A DNA stretch of 64,000 nt from Trichosporon coremiiforme (lineage: Eukaryota; Basidiomycota; Tremellomycetes; Trichosporonales; Trichosporonaceae). The notes under the pieces are model-generated. The model did no database searches. It had not been told where the DNA came from and saw only the letters and a list, made by a program, of their open reading frames with translations. The stretch is from the NCBI GenBank assembly GCA_039545355.1, contig BCJJ01000010.1:71085-135084 (forward strand), written 5' to 3'. This document shows positions 56,264 through 64,000 of this stretch, one piece after another; position 1 is the first letter of the stretch, and each line of letters starts with the position of its first letter. The translations under genes and the position numbers were made by a program.

Positions 56264-57728
56264 ATGTCTCGCCGTTCATCAGCGTCAGGACGGCGCTTCA
56301 GCGAGGAAACCCTCCAGCTCCGCCGGCGGCGCTCAGTCAGCGCGATCCAGGGTGTGGACGCCGCCGAGTTCCTCGCCTCCCGTCCTCGCAGGCTCAGCAT
56401 CGCCAAGCCCCGCGCAGCTCGTAAGTGGCTCGAGTACCCGCAGCTCCTCGTCGCGATCCTCATCGTCTTCGTGTTCCTGTAAGTGTGTCGAATGTGTCTG
56501 CCATGCCGATGTCCCGAATTCCGAACCTACGCCTCAACCCTCCGGCCGACATTTCGACGGGCACTCCACCCAGCTCAGTTATTGGGCAACCAAGCTAACA
56601 AACAGCGCCGGCATCGCGATCTCGATTTGCTTCCAGACCTCGATTCCGACCTCGGTCCTGCGCAACGTGCACTCCCAGCTGGCGGAGAGGAGTGCGTACT
56701 TCGCGCGCAAGTCGAACATCTTCAACCGCATCTTCGTCAAGAACACCTGGGGCTGGACCGTCGCCGCATACCTCTTCCACCTCCTGACTGCCCCCGGCCG
56801 TCCGCCAAACACCACCGCCGTCGTGCCGGGCAAGTGCAACCCTGCCTTGCATGTCTGGTCGCCGCACCAGAGGCAGACGCGGAGCCAGCGCATGGCGACG
56901 CTCGTGTTAGCCTCGCTCGCGTGGATCGCATTCACGGCGTGGATGTTCGGTGCCGGCCTGAACGACCGCATCATCCAGGCGACGGGCGGCGAGTGCGCCG
57001 TTCCCCTGCGCGGCCTCGCGCACCGCTTCGGCATGGCCCCCGTCGAGGCGCTCATCGCCGACACTGGCCGCCAGCCCCAGGTCCACGGCGACGACGTGTA
57101 CCTCCCCCTGCCGCACCGGTTCTGCCAGACGACGCCGTTGATTGAGAAGAACCACCCGCATCTGTTCAACTTCCTCCGTGATGCGCACGGCGTGCACGAG
57201 CGTGTTCACGCCGCCCTCCGCCTGCCTCCTCCGCGGTGGAGCGGCGGCTTCGATGTCTCTGGCCACGCCTTCCTCCTCACGCTCGGCGCGCTGATTCTGG
57301 CCAGCGAGCTCGCGCCGTCCTGGCGCTCCGCGCTCGCCAAGAAGGCCGCCGGCGTCCGCGTCCTGAGCAACACAAACATGCGCCCGACGCTGCGACACCG
57401 TCTCCACGTCCTCAGCACTATTGGGGGCACGGCGCTCCTCGGTCTCTGGGTGTGGATGCTCTTCATGACAGCTATCTACTTCCATGACCCGGACGAGAAG
57501 CTCGCTGGTCTGGTTCTGGGATTGATTGCGGCGTTCGGCGTCCATCTCGCGGTTCCGAGGCAGCCGACCCAGGTCGTCGAGTACAAGGTCCGCGGACCCA
57601 CGAGACGCCCCAGCCCTAAGAGGGAGGACTCGGTCGAGGCCGCGAACAAGGTCGTTGGCGACTATGAGGTGCTCGGCGACGATGGCGAGGTCGAGATCCT
57701 TGACGAGCACGCCGTGTTCGTTGAGTAG
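56264..57728 (+). CDS. FIT family (Scs3/FIT2-like) ER lipid-droplet protein
   Basis: Exons 56264-56478 and 56606-57728, with a 127-nt intron, give 445 residues. FIT proteins are multi-pass ER membrane proteins (acyl-CoA diphosphatases in FIT2) needed for normal lipid-droplet budding and ER phospholipid balance. The basic N terminus (MSRRSSASGRRFSEE) is followed by membrane segments YPQLLVAILIVFVFL, TLVLASLAWIAFTAWMFGAG, FLLTLGALILASEL, TALLGLWVWMLFMTAIYF and LAGLVLGLIAAFGVHLAV. The family signature is GGFDVSGHAFLLTL, containing one catalytic His, with FCQTTP upstream. The acidic C-terminal tail is cytosolic. Yeast Scs3 mutants need inositol, linking it to the same pathway as CHO2. Confidence 0.87.
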
Positions 57729-57980
57729 GTTGGCCCAAGCACCAAACATCTAGATCTATACACTCCTTCTCCTTTGATACACGAGTACACGACATGAATC
57801 TGAAGTCTTATGCCGTTGCGTGGGCAGAAGCACATCTAGCAAGGGCGACGTCGACCCACGCTAACCAGAGACCGTGCGCCGGCAAAGGTGTAGGGAGACC
57901 ATGTTACAGCATGCATGAAACCGTGAAACCGGAAGGCGACCTGAGAGACCAAAACACTACGCTACAAACAGTTGTTACAT
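57729..57980. other. Convergent 3' regions
   Basis: 252 bp between the FIT-family stop and the stop of the tail-anchored gene. Nothing further was seen. Confidence 0.45.
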
Positions 57981-58662
57981 TCAGTGGGACATCTTGATGC
58001 CGATGATGATGGCGACGACGGCCGCGACAGCAATGAGCGCGACGGCGCCAACGACGATCTGCCTATCAGCTTTGTTCCGGCCACCAGCCAGCTGCATCTC
58101 ACCTTCGTCCTAAGTGAGCGCCGGGGCCGGACGTGCGTGAACCCGATACTTGGGTGATCGAGATCGACCTCTGGGCCTGTCTTGTCAGATGTGAGCGGCC
58201 TTGGGACGGGGTTGCATACCATGCTTCTCCTCGTCAAAGTTGATGAGCGGCTTGGGTTTGACGCGGCGCCCGCGGCGCCCGCGCTTGCCTTTGCCGGTTA
58301 GCGGCTCGTCGGATCCGTCGGTCTCGAGCGCGGCCGCGTTCGCGCCCAGTACTCCGCGCGCGGCGGCGATAGCCTCCTGAGCCGCGAGGAAGGAGTCGCG
58401 CCGCGTCTCGACTTCGTCATCCCCGTCGGCCGGCGTCACGGAGATTGTCGGGATGATTAGCGTCGACTCGGGCTTCTTCCGCCCCGCGCCGAAGGTGTCC
58501 TTGAGCGATTTGGACGACGACTTTGGTGTCAGAGTGCGGATCGCGGGCACGCCAGTCACTACGTTGGGGTGCGCCGGCGCCGCGTTGAGGAGCGCCCCGA
58601 CGAGCTGCTTCTCGTCGATATGTTGCCTGCTGTTAGTTTCTGCGAGCAAACTCAGCTCACAT
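57981..58662 (-). CDS. Unknown tail-anchored membrane protein with a splice-built start codon
   Basis: Proposed exons 58662-58661 (AT), 58626-58220, 58176-58103 and 58058-57981 give 186 residues. The first intron (34 nt) has a GTGAGC donor, ACTAAC branch site and CAG acceptor, and joins AT to G, making MQHIDEKQLVGALL. The middle is polar with a basic patch (GKGKRGRRGRRVKPKP). The last 26 residues are a single hydrophobic helix (IVVGAVALIAVAAVVAIIIG) ending KMSH, a tail anchor. If the first intron is kept, the frame stays open upstream to an ATG at 58790 and adds an Arg/Leu-rich, presequence-like N terminus. The exon before the anchor is less certain: an alternative acceptor at 58109 gives DEGEMQLAGGRNKADRQ but does not fit the phase. 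Family not recognised. Confidence 0.55.
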
Positions 58663-60305
58663 CGCAGAGAGGACTGCTTGTCGCTCTGGATTGAGAGAGG
58701 TGAGGTGAGGCGTCCAGTCAGAGAGGGATGAGGTGCGGCGCGGAGTTGGAGAGGTCGGAGGAAGATCAGTTGCAGAGGAACAGTGGTCAAAGGAGGGAGG
58801 TGGCAAGAGGGTATGACGGAGCACCGTTGTCGGGGACTCGGACAGCGAGAGAAGAGAGGATCGTCAAGACGTATACAGAAAAAGAGAGAGGAACGGGCGT
58901 CTGTCCTGCGTGCTTTGCTTGCGAGGATGGCGGCCGAGTCAGAGGAGTCGTGAGGGAGACGTGACCACGCTCAGACGGGACAAGGAGGTCGGAGTAGAGA
59001 ACGAGGAGAGAAGGTGGCGAAGGTGACGAAAGGAGTGTGAAGGCGACGGACAATGTGGGATGGGATGTGTGTGCGTCGTCGTCGTCGTCGTTGGAGACGG
59101 TATGGGATAGAGAGGTGGGCCCGTGCGTGTATGTGGTCGTTGCTGGGTGTTGCTGTGGACCGAGTGGAGCTGAGGCGAGGTCAGTGGCGTGCTACTGTGT
59201 ACCGGTACGGCGCACGGGGCTCTGGCCGCAGCGCGATGGAGATCTCTGTGTGTACGTTGTCTACGTCAGCGATCAGCGCGAGCAACGTGCTCCCAACGCC
59301 GGAAAGGGAAGGAGCGACGCGTGAGACGCCCAGAATATCTTAGCATCTTAGCGTCGCACAGGAGACAACGAGGTACAGGAGAATGAATGAATGCCGACAG
59401 CGACGCCAAGCACAGGCCCACGGCCCATATCGGCGCACAAGCCCTGACCACGCGGCTCCTAGCGCCATCGCCGCCAGCAGCACATGCAGCACACGATATC
59501 ACCCGCAACGGGCCATTTTGCCTGTGCAGGCTCCGTCCTTCAGCTTCACATTGTCACAGCTCTGAAGGCATGAACCCGCCAGCTCTGTACTCTCCATGTC
59601 GCTGGCGCGAGCACGGCGTCCGTCGACCATCGATACCGCCAAATGACGGCGGACCGTGAGCCGTGGCTTGAAACAAGAAACGCTTTGTGGGGAAAGTTGG
59701 CTGCATCGGTGCTGTAAATGGCAGTTTTTGGCGCAGTGTGGTGCCGTACCGTACGTGCAGAGCGTAGAGCATGATATAATCACAGAGCATTGGTGTAGTC
59801 GTTGTGAACTCTACAGAGGTCGTCCATGTCCGGTGTCTCTTGGTGCGAGACGGCGCATTCTCCGGTGAGACGCGCGACTGCCACAACGGAAATTGCGTGT
59901 CCACGCGGAACCTTATTTGCGGCGGTCGCCTGCTGTGCTGCTGCGTGGCAGACGGTGCGCCCCGGGGAGTCACGTGACAAGCGTCCACCGCCTCCAGCTC
60001 GCTGCACCCTGGAACGCGCCGTCACTGCCCTCAGCGCAGTGGTCGTCATCCTCGTGTGTGCCGTCTCCATCCCTCCAGTTGACTCTGACGACCCCCTTCC
60101 CCTCCCCCTTCACCCCATATCCCTCTTTCCCGCATCTCGTCACCTTATTCCCGGCTCGACTGTCGCCCACACCGACTGCAGAGCCACCAAAACCAGTTGA
60201 ATCACTGGCGGATTCAGTATACCTCCACCTTTCGCACTTTCCACGTCGGCACAACTACCACTCTCCCTCCGTTACACCTAGAGTCGACGACGACACCCCA
60301 CCACC
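58663..60305. promoter_or_regulatory. Divergent region between the tail-anchored gene and CHC1
   Basis: 1.6 kb with no supported gene. GA/GT-rich DNA near 58760-59130 probably serves as leader and promoter of the minus-strand gene. An AGTCACGTGAC site lies at 59968-59978, and pyrimidine-rich DNA (60080-60130) precedes CHC1. Confidence 0.5.
59968..59978. promoter_or_regulatory. CACGTG E-box upstream of CHC1
   Basis: AGTCACGTGAC, the same 11-bp core as at 51347 in the MTG2/CSN4 promoter, about 330 bp upstream of the CHC1 start. Confidence 0.55.
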
Positions 60306-63300
60306 ATGGGTGACAAGCCCATTGTCGTAAGTTTACGGTAGCTTGAAGGAACTCCGCTGACATCCAGTTTACCGAGCATGTTCAGGTGCGCTAGATCGAT
60401 TACCCCAGACAAGCGCTCGGGCCGTGAGATGATGAATCAACTGACATAGCACAGCTCACCGCGCTGGGCATCCAGCCCGCCTCCATCTCGTTCCAGACGT
60501 TGACCCTTGAGTCAGACCACTTCATCTGCGTGTAAGTCTGCTAGCGCATGTGCTTCTGAACTAACGGCAGGCGGGAAAATGTCAACGACACGAACCAGGT
60601 TGTCATCGTCGACCTGGCTGATGCCAACAATGTCATGAGGAGACCGAGTACGTGCTGTGTGCCGCATGACCGCTGACCGTTTCAGTCACCGCCGACTCGG
60701 CGATCATGCACCCCAAGGAGAAGATCATCGCCCTCAAAGGTAGGTTGCCTTGGTTACTTCGTTGCTAACCCCGCCCAGCTGGCCGCCAGCTTCAGGTCTT
60801 TAACCTCGCCACCAAGCAGAAGCTCGGATCTCACGTCATGAACGAGGATGTCACTTTCTGGGCCTGGATCAACGACACGACCCTCGGCATGGTCACTGAG
60901 CACTCGGTCTACCACTGGAAGGTGACTGAGGGCCAGGCTGCGCCTCAGAAGATCTTCGATCGCCACGCCTCGCTCAACGGCAACCAGATCATCAACTACC
61001 GCATGAGCGACGACGGCCAGTGGCTCGTCCTCGTCGGTATCTCGTCGAACCCCGCTGCCGGCCAGCCCGGCTCGAACGCCTTCAAGATCAAGGGTTCGAT
61101 GCAGCTCTACTCGCTCGAGCGCGGTGTCTCGCAGCCCATCGAGGGTCACGCCGCTGCTTTCACCACTGTCAAGATGGAGGGCGCCTCGCAGCCTAGCAAG
61201 CTGTTCTGTTTCGCCGTTCGTTCCGGCAACGGCGCCAAGCTCCATGTCGTCGAGATCGGCCACCAGGCTGGCCAGCCCGCATTCCCCAAGAAGGCTGTCG
61301 ACGTCTTCTTCCCGCCGGAGGCCACCAACGACTTCCCCGTCGCCATGCAGGTTTCGAAGAAGCACGGCATCATTTACCTCGTCACCAAGTTCGGCTTCAT
61401 CCACCTGTACGAGGTCGAGAGCGGACAGTGCATCTACATGAATCGCATCTCAGGCGACACCATCTTCACCACCGCCCCCTACGAGCAGCTCAACGGTATC
61501 ATTGGTGTCAACCGCAAGGGTCAGGTCCTCTCCGTCAGCGTTGACGAGGACACCATCGTACCCTTCATTCAGAGTAAGTTGCGCTGTTGAACTCCTAACT
61601 GACTCCAGACACCCTCAACAACCCCGAGCTCGCCATCAAGCTGGCCACTCGTGCTGGCCTCCCCGGTGCCGACAACATGATCATGGAGCAATACCAGCGG
61701 TACCTCCAGAGCGGCCAGTACAACGAGGCTGCCAAGGTCGCTGCCAACTCGCCCCGCGGTATCCTGCGTACTCCCCAGACTATCGAGACCTTCAAGCAGC
61801 TGCCTAACGTCCCTGGCTCGCTCTCGCCGATCCTCCAGTACTTCGGCATTCTTCTCGAGAAGGGCGAGCTCAACAAGTACGAGTCGCTTGAGCTCGCTCG
61901 CCCGGTCATCCAGCAGGGCAAGAAGCAGCTGCTCGAGAAGTGGCTCAAGGAGAACAAGCTCGAGTGCAGCGAGGAGCTCGGTGACATGGTCCGCCAGGTC
62001 GACATGAACCTCGCGCTCTCGGTCTACCTCCGCGCCAACGTCCCCAACAAGGTCGTCGCCTGCTTTGCCGAGCTCAACCAGTTCGACAAGATTGTTCTTT
62101 ACTCTAAGAAGGTCGGCTACACCCCCGACTACGCGCAGCTGCTCCAACACCTTGTCCGCATCAACCCTGACAAGGGTGCTGAGTTCGCTACTCAGCTCGT
62201 TAACGACGAGAACGGCCCTCTCGTCGATCTCGACCGCGTTGTCGACATCTTCATGGCCCAGAACATGGTTCAGCAGGTCACCTCCTTCCTCCTTGATGCC
62301 CTCAAGGACAACAAGCCTGAGCAGGGACATCTCCAGACTCGTCTGCTCGAGATCAACCTGACCAACGCTCCTCAGGTCGCCGACGCCATCCTCGGCAACG
62401 AGATGTTCACCCACTACGACCGCCCCCGTATCGCGAACCTCGCCGAGAAGGCTGGCCTCGCACAGCGCGCTCTCGAGCACTATGACGACATCAACGACAT
62501 CAAGCGCGTCGTCGTCCACACTCCCCTTTTCAACTCGGACTGGCTCATCAACTACTTCGGCAAACTCACCGTCGAGCAGTCGTTCGAGTGCATGCGTGAG
62601 ATGCTCAAGTCCAACATGCGCCAGAACAGCGCCATCGTCGTCCAGATTGCCACCAAGTACTCTGACCTCCTTGGCCCCGTCAAGCTCATCGAGATGTTCG
62701 AGCAGTTCAAGTCGGCCGAGTGCCTCTATTACTACCTCGGATCGATCGTCAACCTCTCCGAGGACCCCGAGGTTCACTTCAAGTACATCCAGGCCGCTAC
62801 CCGCACTGGTCAGATCCGCGAGGTCGAGCGCATCTGTCGCGAGTCGAACTACTACAACCCCGAGAAGGTCAAGAACTTCCTCAAGGAGGCCAAGCTCGAG
62901 GACCAGCTCCCTCTCATCATCGTCTGCGACCGCTTTGACTTCGTCCACGACCTCGTGCTTTATCTCTACCAGAACGGTCTCACCAACTTCATCGAGATCT
63001 ACGTCCAGCGCGTCAACGCTGCCCGTACTCCTCAAGTCATTGGTGGTCTCCTGGACGTCGATTGCGACGAGAGCACCGTCAAGAACCTGCTCATGTCGGT
63101 CACCGGCACCTTCCCCATCGAGGAGCTCGTTGAGGAGGTCGAGAAGCGCAACCGCCTCAAGCTCATCCTTCCCTGGCTCAACCAGAAGGTCGAGCAGGGT
63201 TCGACCGACAAGGAGGTCTACAACGCTGTTGCCAAGATCTCGATCGACTCGAACAACAACCCTGAGGCTTTCCTCAAGGACAACAACCTGTACGACCCCG

Positions 63301-64000
63301 CTATCGTCGGAAAGTACTGCGAGAAGCGCGACCCGTACCTCGCCTACATCGCGTACGCCAAGGGCTTCTGCGATGACGAGCTCATCAACGTCACCAACGA
63401 CAACCAGATGTACAAGCACCAGGCTCGCTACCTCGTCAAGCGTCGTGACGTCGACCTCTGGACTCAGGTTCTCAACCCCGAGAGCATCCATCGTCGCGCT
63501 CTGATCGACCAGGTTGTTTCTACCGCCATCCCCGAGTGCACCGATCCCGACGATGTCTCCGTCACCGTCAAGGCCTTCATGCACATGGAGCTCCACGGGC
63601 CCCTTATCGAGCTTCTCGAGAAGGTCATCCTCGAGCCCTCGCCGTTCAGTGACAACAAGTCGCTCCAGTCGCTCATGTTCCTTACCGCGATCCGCAACGA
63701 CAAGGGACGTGTTATGGGTTACATCAACAAGCTCGAGGGTTACGACGTCGAGGCGATCGCCAAGGTCGCTACCGAGTCTGAGCTGTACGAGGAGGCGTTC
63801 ACGATCTACCAGAAGCACAACATGCACGCTGAGGCCATGAACGTCCTTGTCGAGCACATGGTCTCGATCGACCGCGGTGTCGCTTACGCCAACAAGGTCA
63901 ACGAGCCCGCCGTCTACAGCCGTCTCGCCAAGGCCCAGCTTGACGGTCTCCGTGTCAAGGACGCCATCGACTCGTACATCAGGGCCGATGACCCTTCGAA
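60306..64000 (+). CDS. CHC1: Clathrin heavy chain, partial at right edge
   Basis: Exons 60306-60326, 60368-60385, 60455-60531, 60571-60647, 60686-60739, 60779-61573 and 61609 to beyond 64000 give about 1144 residues of the usual ~1680. Clathrin heavy chain forms the triskelion coat of vesicles for endocytosis and Golgi traffic. The N-terminal beta-propeller begins [20 protein letters not shown] and has [38 protein letters not shown] and [20 protein letters not shown]. The linker and heavy-chain repeats follow ([56 protein letters not shown]). The first five exons are tiny (21, 18, 77, 77 and 54 nt), and introns are 41, 69, 39, 38, 39 and 35 nt. No frameshift or stop is seen. Confidence 0.96.

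Noticed and set aside
58059..58110. Alternative last exon beginning DEGEMQLAGG before the tail anchor
   Set aside because: It looks protein-like, but no upstream donor gives the required phase; the exon ending at 58103 fits all phases.
61569..63857. 762-codon frame on the minus strand
   Set aside because: Antisense shadow of clathrin heavy chain; Val/Leu/Asp/Glu-rich mirror composition.

Overview
The window is nuclear DNA from a fungus, most likely a basidiomycete yeast of the class Tremellomycetes. Trichosporonales or a Cryptococcus relative is my best guess; this is inference. The reasons are GC-rich genes with many introns, very short introns (most internal ones 31-46 nt) with a CTAAC/CTGAC branch site almost touching the AG acceptor, a HAM1-type protein of the Cryptococcus kind, one Bub1 protein carrying both Mad3-like KEN boxes and an active kinase, and a class IV chitin synthase. 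No mobile element, rRNA, CRISPR array or viral sequence was seen.

Layout. 1-5580 (-): HAM1-like protein with a very long repetitive tail that runs off the left edge. 7805-9281 (-): mitochondrial rhomboid protease PCP1. 9602-12498 (-): cytosolic GH13 alpha-amylase. 13172-16847 (-): phosphatidylethanolamine methyltransferase CHO2. 17626-19482 (-): zinc-finger factor TFIIIA, divergent from BUB1 (20017-24317, +). 24650-27201 (-): a seven-helix receptor. 29971-31815 (-): an APC-family permease. 32846-32938 (-): tRNA-Trp with an intron. 33949-34906 (+): unknown gene with an in-frame TAG. 34989-37232 (-): DUF4246 protein. 38838-42269 (-): chitin synthase. 45510-48208 (-): Zn2Cys6 transcription factor. 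49126-49576 (+): small unknown gene. 49685-51287 (-) MTG2, divergent from CSN4 (51631-53240, +). 53299-54006 (-) CDC8, divergent from ARP3 (54308-55862, +). 56264-57728 (+): FIT/SCS3 lipid-droplet protein. 57981-58662 (-): tail-anchored protein. 60306 to the right edge (+): clathrin heavy chain CHC1.

Functionally this is ordinary eukaryotic chromosome content: housekeeping genes (CHO2, CDC8, ARP3, CHC1, CSN4, MTG2, TFIIIA, BUB1), cell-surface and wall genes (chitin synthase, alpha-amylase of the type tied to alpha-glucan in other fungi, receptor, permease) and a few unknowns. There are no operons. CHO2 and the FIT protein both act in ER phospholipid and lipid-droplet metabolism but are not adjacent.

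Exon structures were assembled by hand from splice signals, reading frame and protein family motifs, and the phases close for every multi-exon gene given. The most unusual points are: start codons apparently created by splicing in HAM1 and in the tail-anchored gene (where keeping the intron would give an isoform with a presequence-like N terminus); a tandem array of about eleven VFxDEN repeats in Bub1; the Gly/Ala-module tail of HAM1; the in-frame TAG at 34520; and the very short introns, down to 31 nt.
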